This document shows, in pieces, positions 10,281-21,196 of a DNA stretch of 64,000 nt (within the stretch, counting starts at the first letter, position 1; the number at the start of each line of letters is the position of its first letter). This DNA is from Prochlorococcus marinus str. MIT 9314 (GTDB taxonomy: Bacteria; Cyanobacteriota; Cyanobacteriia; PCC-6307; Cyanobiaceae): assembly GCF_000760035.1 (NCBI RefSeq), contig NZ_JNAO01000002.1, forward strand, positions 47,111 through 111,110. The letters run 5' to 3'. The position numbers were made by a program, and so were the translations under genes. The notes beneath the pieces were generated by a model. The model saw only the letters and a list, made by a program, of their open reading frames with translations. It was not told the DNA's origin and did no database searches.

Positions 10281-11177
10281 ATGTCCTTAAAATTAGATGG
10301 TAAAAAATTATCTCTTGAAATAGAAGAAAGATTAAATTACTATATCTCTAATAATAAAAAATTTGCAAAAAGAGTTCCCGGTTTAGCTGTAATAAGAATA
10401 GGGGAAGACCCTGCTAGTGGTGTTTACGTCAATAACAAAGAAAAAGCATGTTCAAGGATTGGAATAAAGAGCTTTATCTTTCATTTAAAAGATAGTGTAG
10501 AACAAAAAGAAGTTGAACAATTAATAATCAAACTTAATTCTGATAAGAATATTGATGGCATACTACTACAACTTCCCATCCCAAAGAAGTTTGACGAGCA
10601 AAGACTGATCAGCCATATTAATCCAAGCAAAGATGTGGATGGATTAAATGAGATAAACATTGGCAAATTAGTGAAAAATGAGCCTGCGATGAGATCATGC
10701 ACACCAGCAGGAATTATTAATTTATTAAAATCCCAAAATATTACAATTGAAGGTAAGAAGATTGTCGTTATTGGGAGAAGTTTGCTTGTTGGGAAACCTC
10801 TATCGCTTATGTTTTTGAATCTAAATGGCACGGTAACAATTACTCATTCTAAAACATTACATTTGAATAAAGTCTGTAAAGAAGCAGACATTCTAATTGC
10901 GGCTGCAGGGAAACCTAATCTTGTAGATTCGAGTTTTGTGAAAGAAGGAGCAGTAATTATTGATGTTGGAATACATAGATTAAAAAGTTCTGATAAAAAA
11001 CAAACCAGATTATGTGGCGATGTATTATTAGAAGATGTAATTTCTAAAGTATTTGCTTACACACCTGTACCAGGAGGTGTTGGTCCAATGACAGTAACAA
11101 TGTTACTTGTAAATACTATTTTTAGCTGGCAAAAACAATTTGGTTTATCATCAACTCTTAATGATCTTTTGCCATAA
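10281..11177 (+). CDS. folD: Bifunctional methylenetetrahydrofolate dehydrogenase/cyclohydrolase
   Basis: FolD interconverts 5,10-methylene-, methenyl- and 10-formyl-tetrahydrofolate with NADP, feeding purine synthesis and formyl-Met-tRNA. The 298-residue length is normal. Seen in the sequence are the catalytic region YVNNKEKAC (Tyr/Lys pair near 50-54), [10 protein letters not shown] near 94-103, [11 protein letters not shown], the Rossmann motif [13 protein letters not shown] and the C-terminal [11 protein letters not shown]. It is preceded by the clearest ribosome-binding site in the window and followed 36 bases later by crtE, so a folD-crtE transcript is likely. Confidence 0.95.
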   Translation: MSLKLDGKKLSLEIEERLNYYISNNKKFAKRVPGLAVIRIGEDPASGVYVNNKEKACSRIGIKSFIFHLKDSVEQKEVEQLIIKLNSDKNIDGILLQLPIPKKFDEQRLISHINPSKDVDGLNEINIGKLVKNEPAMRSCTPAGIINLLKSQNITIEGKKIVVIGRSLLVGKPLSLMFLNLNGTVTITHSKTLHLNKVCKEADILIAAAGKPNLVDSSFVKEGAVIIDVGIHRLKSSDKKQTRLCGDVLLEDVISKVFAYTPVPGGVGPMTVTMLLVNTIFSWQKQFGLSSTLNDLLP

Positions 11178-11213
11178 AATCTATGATGAAAAATTTTTTA
11201 CTAAAGGTATAAA

Positions 11214-12116
11214 ATGACTGAAGTTATAAATAGTATTTCTGATTTTGAAAAATATCTTAAAAACACAAAAAAGGTTGTAGAAGAAGCACTTGATTTTTCC
11301 TTGGGCCCTGAGAATCCAGAAATATTAAGAGAATCAATGAGATATTCCCTTTTAGCTGGAGGGAAAAGAATACGTCCAATTTTATGTTTAGCATCCTGCT
11401 CACTGGCCGGAGGAGAACCTTCTCTTGCTGTTCCTACTGCGGTAGCAATAGAAATGATCCATACAATGTCCTTGATTCATGATGATCTGCCCGCAATGGA
11501 TAATGATGACTTGAGGAGAGGTAGGCCGACAAATCATAAAGTATATGGAGATGCGATAGCTATTCTTGCAGGCGATGCTTTATTAACAAGGGCCTTTGAA
11601 ATGGTCTCTTTAAGAAGTCCTGGAGTCGATCCAAATAGATTATTAAATGTAGTTGGCGAATTATCCTTAGTTTCTGGCGCACCAGGGCTAGTCGGAGGAC
11701 AAGTTGTTGATTTGGAATGCGAAGGCAAAGAAGTCGACCTTGAAACTCTCGAATATATTCATCTTCACAAGACTGGGGCTTTACTAAAGGCCTGCGTAAG
11801 AACTGGCGCAATGATCGCAGGCGCTAACGAAAAACTTTTACAAGCTCTCACAACATATGCAGAGGGAATAGGGTTAGCCTTTCAAATCATAGATGATATT
11901 CTTGATTTAACTTCCAGCAGTGAAAAGCTTGGTAAAACTGCTGGCAAAGATCTTTTGGCTGATAAAACTACTTACCCTAAATTACTTGGAATGGAGGAGT
12001 CAAAGAAAAGAGCATTTGATTTAGTTGAAAAAGCCAAAAAAGCAATTGAGCCTTGGGGTGCAGACGCAAAGTATTTAATATCATTAGCCGACTTTATTAC
12101 AAATAGAGATAAATAA
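11214..12116 (+). CDS. crtE: Geranylgeranyl diphosphate synthase
   Basis: A 300-residue trans-prenyltransferase that builds the C20 precursor for carotenoids, the chlorophyll phytyl tail and quinones. The first Asp-rich motif is [10 protein letters not shown] (residues 90-99), with the four-residue spacing of the bacterial type, and the second is DDILD (227-231). GGKRIRP near 49-55 binds the diphosphate. The residues before the first motif (HTMSLIH) lack bulky aromatics of the kind that stop chain growth at C15, which favours GGPP over farnesyl diphosphate. It sits between folD and a PAP2-like membrane protein, with a 13-base gap to the latter. Confidence 0.9.
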   Translation: MTEVINSISDFEKYLKNTKKVVEEALDFSLGPENPEILRESMRYSLLAGGKRIRPILCLASCSLAGGEPSLAVPTAVAIEMIHTMSLIHDDLPAMDNDDLRRGRPTNHKVYGDAIAILAGDALLTRAFEMVSLRSPGVDPNRLLNVVGELSLVSGAPGLVGGQVVDLECEGKEVDLETLEYIHLHKTGALLKACVRTGAMIAGANEKLLQALTTYAEGIGLAFQIIDDILDLTSSSEKLGKTAGKDLLADKTTYPKLLGMEESKKRAFDLVEKAKKAIEPWGADAKYLISLADFITNRDK

Positions 12117-12129
12117 TTGTTTTTAATTT

Positions 12130-12609
12130 ATGTCAGAGTTTTTTTCCTTTTTTAATAATTCAGTTCTTTTCTGGAGCTTATTATCCTGTTTGCTAGCTCA
12201 ATTTTTTAAAATTGTATTTAATTTCTTTTCAACTGGTGAGATAAGATTTGGAATTATGTTCGAGACAGGTGGTATGCCTTCAAGTCATTCGGCCTTAATA
12301 ACTGGCGCCACATCTGGTATAGGTTATGAATTGGGATTTGATAGCTCAATATTTGCATTATCAGTTGCTGTATCACTAATAGTTTTGTATGACGCTAGTG
12401 GCGTTCGAAAATCAGCTGGAATTCAAGCTGCAGAAATCAATAAAATATCAAAAAGACTAGACCCTCAATCTGAATTACTTTTAAAAGAAACCTTGGGCCA
12501 TACAAAAATTGAAGTCATGGTAGGGAGTTTCTTAGGACCATTAATCACATTGCCTGGGATGTTTTTTTTAGGTTCTCCTCTCAAAATATTTAATTTGATA
12601 ATAAATTAA
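12130..12609 (+). CDS. Divergent PAP2-family (DUF212) membrane protein
   Basis: A 159-residue membrane protein of the divergent PAP2 family. GGMPSSHSALITG near residues 50-62 corresponds to the PSGH-like phosphatase motif, and VLYDASGVRKSAGIQA near 100-115 is the other conserved stretch. Members are often annotated as acid phosphatase/vanadium-dependent haloperoxidase-related. Its place directly after crtE makes a prenyl or lipid phosphate substrate plausible, but that is only context. The last four bases overlap the end of the convergent cobB gene. Confidence 0.8.
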   Translation: MSEFFSFFNNSVLFWSLLSCLLAQFFKIVFNFFSTGEIRFGIMFETGGMPSSHSALITGATSGIGYELGFDSSIFALSVAVSLIVLYDASGVRKSAGIQAAEINKISKRLDPQSELLLKETLGHTKIEVMVGSFLGPLITLPGMFFLGSPLKIFNLIIN

Positions 12610-13997
12610 GAATGTTTTGAAGAACTAATTTGGGTGGCATCTATAAAGTTTTTTGCGACTTCTGGAGAACTTGGCAAATGTAAGTGAACCCAACTTGCAT
12701 GTAACTTTTCATCAAAAAAGCCTTCATTTTTGTATTCAGTTTCCCAAGATTTAATTTTCCATGGGGAAGAAAGTTTCTTCTGATTCTCAGCTTTTCCGAA
12801 ATCAAGTTCAGATAAATTATTTTCAATTCCCCAATAATGAAATTCATGTCCTCTAATTAATTGATTTTGTTTAATGATCGGAGTATCTTTTAAACCTTCA
12901 ATGTATCTATAACCTACTGAAAGTTTACTTTTGCTTGATCTAAAAGGCAGGATGCCACTCATTTTATGATTATTACCATTTTCGTCTTTTATATAGTCTC
13001 CTAAAATCATCATCCCTCCGCACTCAGCATATATAAATCCATTTTTGCGGAATTTCCTCAATGAATTTAAGCTTTTTATAGAGCTACTTATATGATCAGC
13101 ATATTTTTCAGGGAACCCCCCAGGAATAATTAAAGAAGAAGCCTCATTAGGTATTTCTTCATCATCATAAATACTCCATGAAATCAATGGTATGCCTATT
13201 TCACTCAAAAATTCCTTAGTTTCAGGGTATTGAAAATGAAAGATTTTATCTTCTGCTATTGCAATAGGCTTACTTTTATCTATTTTCAAATCTTTAAAAT
13301 TGACAGAATTAAATATTTTCTTTTGAGGAGATTTCAGGAATTTAATAAGAGAAAATACTTCAAGATTTCTTTCGGCGAAATTTGCAAAATATTCAACATC
13401 AATTTCTTTTCCACTATCCATTGGAGATATCAAACCTAAATTAGCTTTGTTTAAAGTTATTTTTGAATCAGATGGCAAAAATCCAAGAATTTCAATGTCT
13501 TCATTTTTAAAAACTTCTTTGATTAATTTTTTATGCCTATCTGAATTAACGTTGTTAAATATAATTCCTGAAATTGACAACTCACTATCAAAATCTCTAA
13601 AACCTCGAATGGTTGCCAAAAGAGAGGCTACTTGACCTCTAGCATTAACAATAAAAATTATTGGAGCATTGAGAAGTTTAGAGATATTTGCTGTACTGGA
13701 ATAGGTTGTTGAACCTAATCCATCAAATAGACCCATTGCGCCTTCAATTAATGAGTATTCATATTTCAAAGAATGTTTAAAAAAACTTTCTTGAACCCAT
13801 TCCTCACCACTTAAAAAAATATCTAAATTCCTACAAATAGGTTGGCCAATTGAACTAAGTTGTTGTTGATCAAGATAATCAGGGCCTACCTTGAAAGTTT
13901 GTATCTTTATACCTTTTGAGAACGCCCAACAAGATAGTAAAAGGGATAATGTAGTTTTCCCACTATCAGTTGAAGGAGAAGATATTACACAAGGCAT
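12606..13997 (-). CDS. cobB: Cobyrinate a,c-diamide synthase
   Basis: A 463-residue CobB/CbiA enzyme that amidates the a and c side chains of (hydrogeno)cobyrinic acid with glutamine and ATP in cobamide synthesis. The N-terminus holds an ATP-binding loop (STDSGKTTLSLLL, residues 9-21) and KVGPDYLDQQQL. The C-terminal class-I glutaminase domain has the catalytic Cys in YAECGGMMILG and a His near LHASWVHLHLP. It is the last gene of the leftward petH-zwf-opcA-cobB run, three bases after opcA, so its expression is probably tied to NADPH metabolism genes. Picocyanobacteria make pseudocobalamin, which fits. Confidence 0.92.
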   Translation of the reverse strand: MPCVISSPSTDSGKTTLSLLLSCWAFSKGIKIQTFKVGPDYLDQQQLSSIGQPICRNLDIFLSGEEWVQESFFKHSLKYEYSLIEGAMGLFDGLGSTTYSSTANISKLLNAPIIFIVNARGQVASLLATIRGFRDFDSELSISGIIFNNVNSDRHKKLIKEVFKNEDIEILGFLPSDSKITLNKANLGLISPMDSGKEIDVEYFANFAERNLEVFSLIKFLKSPQKKIFNSVNFKDLKIDKSKPIAIAEDKIFHFQYPETKEFLSEIGIPLISWSIYDDEEIPNEASSLIIPGGFPEKYADHISSSIKSLNSLRKFRKNGFIYAECGGMMILGDYIKDENGNNHKMSGILPFRSSKSKLSVGYRYIEGLKDTPIIKQNQLIRGHEFHYWGIENNLSELDFGKAENQKKLSSPWKIKSWETEYKNEGFFDEKLHASWVHLHLPSSPEVAKNFIDATQISSSKHS

Positions 13998-14000
13998 CTA

Positions 14001-15302
14001 TTAGTTATTAAAACCATTAAATATTTGAAGGGCTATTTTAATAGAATTTTCAAAAAGAGGGCTGGTATTTCCTCTACTACTTCCCAATAATTTACTAACA
14101 TCGTATTCTGATGTAGAAAAAGAATTTGGAACAACTTGTTCTATTAATTCCATATTAGCCATTCCCCCTGCTTCAAGTCTCATACATTCCACTGATTCAC
14201 AGCCAAGTATTACACAAGTGTTATTTTTTTGAACCTCACTAATTTTTGAAATCAGCCTCAATCCAATAACTTGTCCTAAATGTATACTTGGATTTCCCAA
14301 AGATAAGGGATTAATTGATGCAGAAATTATTTCGCCATTAATTCTTTCAAACTCTATTTTTGTTAATTCTCTATCCCTTTCAACTCTTAGAAAAGACCAC
14401 CCAAGTTTATCGCTAATCCAGGCAATCAAAAACAAAGCTTGAATCATATGATCTCCTGCGATATCAATGTCAATATCAGTAATATGATCTAAAATTGGTC
14501 TCCTAGAAGGCGGATCAAAAATCATTGCCAATGATTCCCTCCAATTTTTCAATCTAACCCAATTCAAATCATTAATAGCTTTATTTGAATTATCTAATTG
14601 ATCTAAAACTTTTAAACATCTTTGAGGCGATCCAAGAGCAGTATCAATTATCAGCCTTATATCATAATTAGTAAAATATTCGAAGATTTCAGGCGATTCA
14701 TCTAAGCTTCCATTCCACCATAACCATGAAGGCAATTCATCAAAAGTTAATTCATCAATTATTTTTAATCCTTTATTAGATATTGAGGCCGAGTCCCCTC
14801 TAATTACGACTAAATCCCCACATATAGGTTGCATTGATGGAGTATCACTTAATGGACAATAAGCGGATACAAAAGTTTTGATATCTGAATTTTTATTTAA
14901 TGTTGGCGCTAGAGTTATTAATCTTCTTGGATTCAATGTACTTATTGATGATTCAAAAAATTGTCCTCTAAAATCTTCAAAGTCTTTATTAGATAAATTT
15001 TCCTTCAACAAATTCAATAATTCTTCACTATTAAGGGAAGTAGTGATAGGAAGTCCTTGATCTAACATAAATTTTTTTGCAACTTCAATTATCTCTGGAC
15101 TTAAATTCCCCGTAATTGGTCCATTTACTAATCCTTTTTGAACCAAACATTGTTCTAACCAAGCAGGCTGCCAGACCATTAATGTAAAAGTATTAGCTCC
15201 ACTATTATCTTTATCTTCTGATATCCATAATTTATTGAGGTAATCTGAAATTTCCTGATAAGGCAGCTCTAAGGGGGTTTGGAGTGTTAGTTGAGGTTTC
15301 AT
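14001..15302 (-). CDS. opcA: Glucose-6-phosphate dehydrogenase assembly protein OpcA
   Basis: A 433-residue OpcA, the cyanobacterial effector that promotes assembly and redox activation of glucose-6-phosphate dehydrogenase. It starts two bases after the zwf stop, which is the standard arrangement. Visible family features include the MVWQPAWLEQCL segment near residues 42-53, DPPSRRPILDHI in the middle and a C-terminal CESVECMRLEAGG with two Cys that could be redox-responsive. Through zwf it should act in night-time or stress NADPH production from glycogen. Confidence 0.93.
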   Translation of the reverse strand: MKPQLTLQTPLELPYQEISDYLNKLWISEDKDNSGANTFTLMVWQPAWLEQCLVQKGLVNGPITGNLSPEIIEVAKKFMLDQGLPITTSLNSEELLNLLKENLSNKDFEDFRGQFFESSISTLNPRRLITLAPTLNKNSDIKTFVSAYCPLSDTPSMQPICGDLVVIRGDSASISNKGLKIIDELTFDELPSWLWWNGSLDESPEIFEYFTNYDIRLIIDTALGSPQRCLKVLDQLDNSNKAINDLNWVRLKNWRESLAMIFDPPSRRPILDHITDIDIDIAGDHMIQALFLIAWISDKLGWSFLRVERDRELTKIEFERINGEIISASINPLSLGNPSIHLGQVIGLRLISKISEVQKNNTCVILGCESVECMRLEAGGMANMELIEQVVPNSFSTSEYDVSKLLGSSRGNTSPLFENSIKIALQIFNGFNN

Positions 15303-15304
15303 TT

Positions 15305-16828
15305 TTAAGGTCTACGCCAGAAAATATTATCTTTTGAAATTAATTGATCAGACTCAGGAGGTCCCCACGTCATAGATTCATAATTATAAATAGGTAACTT
15401 CCAAGGAGAATTATCCATCAATTCTATTAAAGGCGTATAAAGTTTCCAGGCTGCCTCTACTTCATCACTTCGCGTAAATAAGGTTGGGTCAGAAAGCATT
15501 GCATCAGCTAATAATCTTACATAGCCTTCATCTGAGGGTTCTCCAAATGATTCATCATAAGAAAATTCCATCTCAACAGGTCTTGATTTCATACCAGAAC
15601 CTGGAGATTTTACCTCAAATTTGAATGTAGCACCTTCATTTGGCTGAATTCTAAGGATAAGTTGATTTGGGGCAGGATTTATTATTGTTGATTCAAATAA
15701 ATGTACAGGAACGTCTTTAAAAGTCAAGACTATTTCTCCAAGTCTTTTAGGTAGTCTTTTACCTGTTCTCAAATAAAAAGGAACCCCTTGCCAACGCCAG
15801 TTATCAACGAAAACTTTTGTCGCAATATAAGTTTCTGTCGTACTATTACAATTAACACCATCTTCCTGCCTATATCCTTTGAGTCGATTTGAAATATTTC
15901 CTCCCTCTCCATATTGACCTCTTATGCAACAATTCCACGGTTCATTTTCGTCAGCAAGCTTTGAAGCTTGAAGGACCTTAGCTTTTTCATTTCTTATTGC
16001 TTCTGGTTCAAACTTTCCAGGAGGTTCCATAGCAGTAACAGCAAGCATTTGAGTCATATGATTTTGTAGCATATCCCTTAAAGCACCTGAGCTTTCGTAA
16101 TAACCTGCTCTATCTTCGACACCCACTGTTTCAGATGAAGTAATTTGAACACTTGATATATAGTTTCTGTTCCAAATTGGTTCAAAAATTGTATTAGCGA
16201 ACCTCAAAACAAGAATATTCTGAACTGTTTCTTTACCTAAATAATGATCAATCCTATAAATCTGACTTTCTTCAGCGCAACTTTGAACGATCTTATTCAA
16301 TTTTTTTGCACTTGAATAATCTCTTCCAAAAGGTTTTTCAATCACTAAACGACTTTTCTTCGGGTCATCTAAAAGGCCAGCTTCTTTAAGAGCTTTACAT
16401 CCACTTGCATAGAAATTCGGAGATACTGATAAATAGAATGTTCTATTTCCATGAGTAGCTTGTGTTTTATCAATTTCATTTAATCTTCTAGAAAGCCGTA
16501 CGACATGATCACTTTGCTGTAAGTCAACTGGTTCATAGAAAAGATAATTAGAAAATTGTTCCCACTCTCTTTCTTTACCAGAAATTTGATTTGATAGCTT
16601 TACTTTCATCTTTTCTCTAAACTCATCATCAGTCCAAGGTCTTCTCGCACAACCAACTATTCCAAATTCACTCGGAATTCTTCTTTGCATGTAGAGTTCA
16701 AATAAGGCTGGTATTAATTTTCTATGAGTAAGGTCCCCACTAGCACCAAATATTACTAAGCATTGTGGAGATATGACTCTTTCTTGACGTAAACCTAATC
16801 TTAGAGGATTACTTAAAATTGAAGGCAT
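15305..16828 (-). CDS. zwf: Glucose-6-phosphate 1-dehydrogenase
   Basis: The first enzyme of the oxidative pentose phosphate pathway: glucose-6-phosphate plus NADP gives 6-phosphogluconolactone plus NADPH. The protein has 507 residues. Visible are the NADP loop FGASGDLTHRK (27-37), EKPFGRD near 164-170 and the active-site signature RIDHYLGKE (192-200). Several Cys residues (for example C60 and C144) could mediate thioredoxin/OpcA redox control, though I cannot tell which are conserved. It lies between petH and opcA on the same strand, grouping enzymes that supply or use NADPH. Confidence 0.96.
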   Translation of the reverse strand: MPSILSNPLRLGLRQERVISPQCLVIFGASGDLTHRKLIPALFELYMQRRIPSEFGIVGCARRPWTDDEFREKMKVKLSNQISGKEREWEQFSNYLFYEPVDLQQSDHVVRLSRRLNEIDKTQATHGNRTFYLSVSPNFYASGCKALKEAGLLDDPKKSRLVIEKPFGRDYSSAKKLNKIVQSCAEESQIYRIDHYLGKETVQNILVLRFANTIFEPIWNRNYISSVQITSSETVGVEDRAGYYESSGALRDMLQNHMTQMLAVTAMEPPGKFEPEAIRNEKAKVLQASKLADENEPWNCCIRGQYGEGGNISNRLKGYRQEDGVNCNSTTETYIATKVFVDNWRWQGVPFYLRTGKRLPKRLGEIVLTFKDVPVHLFESTIINPAPNQLILRIQPNEGATFKFEVKSPGSGMKSRPVEMEFSYDESFGEPSDEGYVRLLADAMLSDPTLFTRSDEVEAAWKLYTPLIELMDNSPWKLPIYNYESMTWGPPESDQLISKDNIFWRRP

Positions 16829-16938
16829 ATTTTTAGTGTTCTTTATTTAAAATCCTCTTTTTTTCAAATATTAGCTACAAATTGTGTCTAAACCAAAAAG
16901 TATTTAGTAGTTAAAACTTAAATCTAAATATTAAAGAT

Positions 16939-18069
<1,131 letters not shown>

Positions 18070-18246
18070 TTAAATTTCTTTAATAAAAGATTATCAATTT
18101 GTAGTTTAATTTGTAGTGATTTTACAAAAATGGTTACGTTTTGAGATCGGAATAAATAGGTGAAATTATTTTTATTTTTCAGTTTTTATTGTTTTTATCA
18201 GTATAGTTACACAGAAATAATTTTTATCTAATTAAAAATTTATTGT

Positions 18247-18789
18247 ATGAACAACCCTCAAGAATCAATGAATCATTGCAAAGACAATGATATCAGGACA
18301 ATTGAGCAGACGATGGAAAAGCTTTCTGGCGGAACAAGACGTCTGGCAGCTCAACTAACAACTTCTGCAAGTTTCGATTCTTTGTGGAGTGTTTTAACAG
18401 ATTATGATCGACTAAATCTTTACATACCAAATCTCTTATCGAGCAAAAAAATATTTCAAAAGGACAATAATGTACACCTTAAACAAGTAGGTGCTCAGGA
18501 TTTCCTAGGCATGAAATTTTCAGCTGAAGTAACTATAGACTTATTTGAAGATAAGGAGCTTGGCCTATTGAAATTCAATTTGATAAAAGGAGATTTCAGG
18601 AAATTTGAAGGTAGTTGGCAAATACGAAATATTAAAAATACTTCAAAAATTTCACTAGTTTATGATCTTACTGTTCAAGGTTGTCAGTGGATGCCGATAA
18701 GGATGATAGAAAAAAGACTGAAAAAGGATCTTTCAGAAAATTTAATTGCCGTAGATAGGCAAGCAAAATCATTAAAAAGATCGTTATAA
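18247..18789 (+). CDS. SRPBCC (START-like) cyclase/dehydrase family protein
   Basis: A 180-residue protein with the helix-grip fold of the polyketide cyclase/dehydrase or coenzyme Q-binding family. The pattern from TASFDSLWSVLTDYDRL through YIPNLLSSK is the typical beginning of these ligand-binding domains, and FEGSWQI near residue 120 is the usual central strand. The first 25 residues are an extra acidic/polar head. Related proteins occur throughout cyanobacteria and chloroplasts, but the ligand is unknown. It is divergent from petH across 180 bases and ends shortly before the leftward tRNA-Glu. Confidence 0.75.
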   Translation: MNNPQESMNHCKDNDIRTIEQTMEKLSGGTRRLAAQLTTSASFDSLWSVLTDYDRLNLYIPNLLSSKKIFQKDNNVHLKQVGAQDFLGMKFSAEVTIDLFEDKELGLLKFNLIKGDFRKFEGSWQIRNIKNTSKISLVYDLTVQGCQWMPIRMIEKRLKKDLSENLIAVDRQAKSLKRSL

Positions 18790-18800
18790 ATTTAAATTAA

Positions 18801-18873
18801 TAGCCCCAAGGGGATTCGAACCCCTGTCGCCTCCGTGAAAGGGAGGTGTCCTAGGCCTCTAGACGATGGGGCC
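18801..18873 (-). tRNA. trnE: tRNA-Glu (TTC)
   Basis: On the minus strand the 73-base cloverleaf begins GGCCCCATCGTC. It has a D-arm, an anticodon loop CTTTCAC containing TTC, a T-loop TTCGAAT, and the acceptor strand TGGGGCT plus discriminator A. The first pair is G-U, as in other cyanobacterial and chloroplast tRNA-Glu. CCA is not encoded. Besides translation, this tRNA feeds glutamyl-tRNA reductase at the start of chlorophyll and heme synthesis. Confidence 0.95.
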
Positions 18874-18914
18874 AGGAAATTAGCATGACAGCTTATTAAA
18901 AACTAAGAGTAAGG

Positions 18915-20033
18915 CTAGCCTTTCGTCAAGTATTGTTGCTCTTTGTTTTGTCCTTGCCACACAGGAACTGTGAAATGGAAGCAGGAACCTTCACCAATTT
19001 CAGATACGACCCATATTCTTCCTCCATGGACTTGTACTATTCTTCTACATACTGATAACCCTATTCCAAATCCTGAAGTTCCTTCAGAAGTCTGGGGAAG
19101 TCTTACCCTATCAAGAAAAATTCTTTTTTGTTCGCTCAAAGGAATGCCTGCACCTTTGTCACAAATTGTTATTTCTACCCATTGATTTGTCTTATGAATC
19201 ATAGTGATTTTTATAGATCCAGAGTCTTTAGAAAATTTAATAGCATTTTCAATTAAATTTAAAAAAACTTGCCTCATTCTTCTTTGATCTGCAAATACAC
19301 TTGGCAGATCAGATGGAATATCAGTATCAATTTCAATATTTCTTAATCTCCAGAATTTTTCTAATTCGAGTATTACTTCAGCACTAATATTACCTAAATC
19401 AATTTTTTGAGGATTAAATAATGCTTCCCATTTAGTTGTTCCAACCTCTAAAAGATCCTGCGATAAGAGTTCGATCTCTTCAAGACGTCTTTTAATTACC
19501 TCCTGCAATTTTGAAATATCTATTTGTCCTAGTTTTTGACTTTGAACAGCCAACGTTGCAGCAGTTAAAGGAGTTCTTAATTCATGCGCGACCATTCTTA
19601 ATAATCTTTCCTGAGATTCTATTCTTTTTGTTAATGTCTCATTTTCTTGTCTTAAAACAAGAAGTTCGTCTTCCAATAGAAATTCTTTTTGAGTTCTTAT
19701 TGAATCAATTTTGGATGGTTGCAAATTAATTCCAAGATTTTTTGTTAAGCCTTCCTGAGTCCACCTTGGCAACCATTTTTGCAACTGAGAAAAAATATTA
19801 CTTCCAGCAAATATTTGCTTTGGAGCTGGGGAAAGCTTTATAAGAGCAGGAATAGCGACTAATCTATGTAATTCAAGTAATTCTGGCTGTTCTGTTGGCT
19901 CAGAGATCTGAAGAGATATCTCAAATTCACAATCATCTGATTCCAAATAAGATATTAGGGACTTAATATCATTACTAGAAAGTTGATTTCTAGCTGCCAC
20001 AAGTATTAATTTTAACTGTTTTTTATCATTCAA
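18915..20033 (-). CDS. sasA: Circadian clock output histidine kinase SasA
   Basis: A 372-residue SasA. The N-terminal ~95 residues are the KaiB-like thioredoxin-fold domain that contacts KaiC ([17 protein letters not shown] and [17 protein letters not shown]). The kinase part has the phospho-acceptor His150 in [11 protein letters not shown], the N box [16 protein letters not shown] and [11 protein letters not shown]. In cyanobacteria SasA passes timing from KaiC to the response regulator RpaA. Prochlorococcus keeps a reduced clock without KaiA, so SasA is a main output element. It is divergent from the following CpeS-like gene and ends about 40 bases upstream of tRNA-Glu, which is on the same strand. 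Confidence 0.95.
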   Translation of the reverse strand: MNDKKQLKLILVAARNQLSSNDIKSLISYLESDDCEFEISLQISEPTEQPELLELHRLVAIPALIKLSPAPKQIFAGSNIFSQLQKWLPRWTQEGLTKNLGINLQPSKIDSIRTQKEFLLEDELLVLRQENETLTKRIESQERLLRMVAHELRTPLTAATLAVQSQKLGQIDISKLQEVIKRRLEEIELLSQDLLEVGTTKWEALFNPQKIDLGNISAEVILELEKFWRLRNIEIDTDIPSDLPSVFADQRRMRQVFLNLIENAIKFSKDSGSIKITMIHKTNQWVEITICDKGAGIPLSEQKRIFLDRVRLPQTSEGTSGFGIGLSVCRRIVQVHGGRIWVVSEIGEGSCFHFTVPVWQGQNKEQQYLTKG

Positions 20034-20139
20034 AAGAATTCCTCTGAAGTGTTGAAAAGCTGTTAATCCTTATAAACACCTTAAGATATTTTTTTTTATT
20101 TTACAGATCGGCTATTAAATAAATAGGACTTTTTTATAA

Positions 20140-20679
20140 ATGGTTGCTATTAATCCAAAGAAAAATTTACATTTTGGTGAAAACTCTCCAGAAATCAATT
20201 TAAATAGTAATTTAAAAAGGTGGTTTTCAAGGAATATTGGATTTTGGCAATCTAATAGAACATATTTTCTCGATGAAGCACAAAAAACTTATAATTTAAT
20301 CATGAATATAAATATTCAAGCTCTCGAGAGTAAATCTGAATGGGAGTCTCACTATAAATTTACTTGGTTCCCAGAAAAAAAATATAATTTCTTTGACGAA
20401 AATCCCCAGTACAAAGAAAGTGGAGAAATGCTTGCATTTTTAAAAGGCCATCAACTTATGAGGGAAAATTTTTATTTAAGTAATGATGAAGGGATTTCAA
20501 ATATTAAGCAAGTCGACGAACACGAAATGATTTTTGAATCTTCTTATAAAGATTGGTATATAATTGAACATACAAGGCTTGTAGATTCTGATAATTATAG
20601 ATTTAGGGTTATATATTCATGGAAAAAAAATAAACTAAAAATAGTTGAGAATCATCACGAAATTAAAATTATTAAATAA
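20140..20679 (+). CDS. CpeS-like (phycobiliprotein lyase fold) protein, tentative
   Basis: A 179-residue protein. After a poorly conserved head of about 30 residues comes FSRNIGFWQSNRTYFL, which resembles the start of CpcS/CpeS-type bilin lyases (a Trp plus S/N-RTY on the first strand). A C-terminal pair of strands (IEHTRLVDSDNYRFRVIYS) matches the lipocalin-like core of that family. If this is correct, it would attach a bilin to a Cys of a phycobiliprotein; Prochlorococcus keeps only vestigial phycoerythrin. The match is by eye and weak. It could instead be an unrelated lipocalin-like protein. It is divergent from sasA. Confidence 0.45.
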   Translation: MVAINPKKNLHFGENSPEINLNSNLKRWFSRNIGFWQSNRTYFLDEAQKTYNLIMNINIQALESKSEWESHYKFTWFPEKKYNFFDENPQYKESGEMLAFLKGHQLMRENFYLSNDEGISNIKQVDEHEMIFESSYKDWYIIEHTRLVDSDNYRFRVIYSWKKNKLKIVENHHEIKIIK

Positions 20680-20749
20680 CTTCTGTAAGCAGATTAAGTT
20701 TAAAAAATAAATAATGTTATCTTTAATATTATTAACTAATAAATCAAAT

Positions 20750-21181
20750 ATGGGTTTTAAGATATCAAGAGTTTTTCTAATTCCTTTAATTTTTTCATTT
20801 TTTTTGTTTGATATAAATAAAACTAATAATGCAAGTGCAAATGTTAAAAATTCCCCTGCTAACAAAAATGATTTAGATTTATATCATGGAATGGGAGTTT
20901 CATTCCTATGTAATGCAACAAGAAAAGGATTTGATTTGGATTTCCCAAAAACATTAAACGTTGCTTCATCAACTTTCGCATCAGTAGTTTCACAAAAACA
21001 TGGAGGGAAAATAATAGAAAAAAAGAAAGAACAAAAAGTTGATATTAAGCAATTACAATTTATTGCATCTCTGCAATTAGTAGAATCTGCTCTTCAAGTC
21101 TGTCCTGATAACGTTCCTGAAAAAATTGAAAACCAATTTAAGATTGAAACTGAGAGACTCAAGAAATTACAAGGATTGTAA
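20750..21181 (+). CDS. Small secreted protein, function unknown
   Basis: Starting from the internal ATG at 20750 (MGFKISRVFLIPLIF), the protein is 143 residues and opens with a classical signal peptide ending near NNASANVKN. An ATG 36 bases upstream is also in frame but would put 12 extra residues before the signal peptide. The mature part has LYHGMGVSFLCNATRKGFDLDFPKTL and a later Cys (LQVCPDNVPE), so one disulfide is possible. Similar small proteins occur in marine picocyanobacteria; some carry a 'cAMP phosphodiesterase' name that I do not think is supported. It is convergent with prs. Confidence 0.65.
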   Translation: MGFKISRVFLIPLIFSFFLFDINKTNNASANVKNSPANKNDLDLYHGMGVSFLCNATRKGFDLDFPKTLNVASSTFASVVSQKHGGKIIEKKKEQKVDIKQLQFIASLQLVESALQVCPDNVPEKIENQFKIETERLKKLQGL

Positions 21182-21196
21182 AATAAATAATTCCTT

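Noticed and set aside
18911..18922. Perfect palindrome AAGGCTAGCCTT at the sasA stop codon
   Set aside because: It has no loop and no T run, is short, and overlaps coding sequence; it could be chance or a weak terminator, so not listed.
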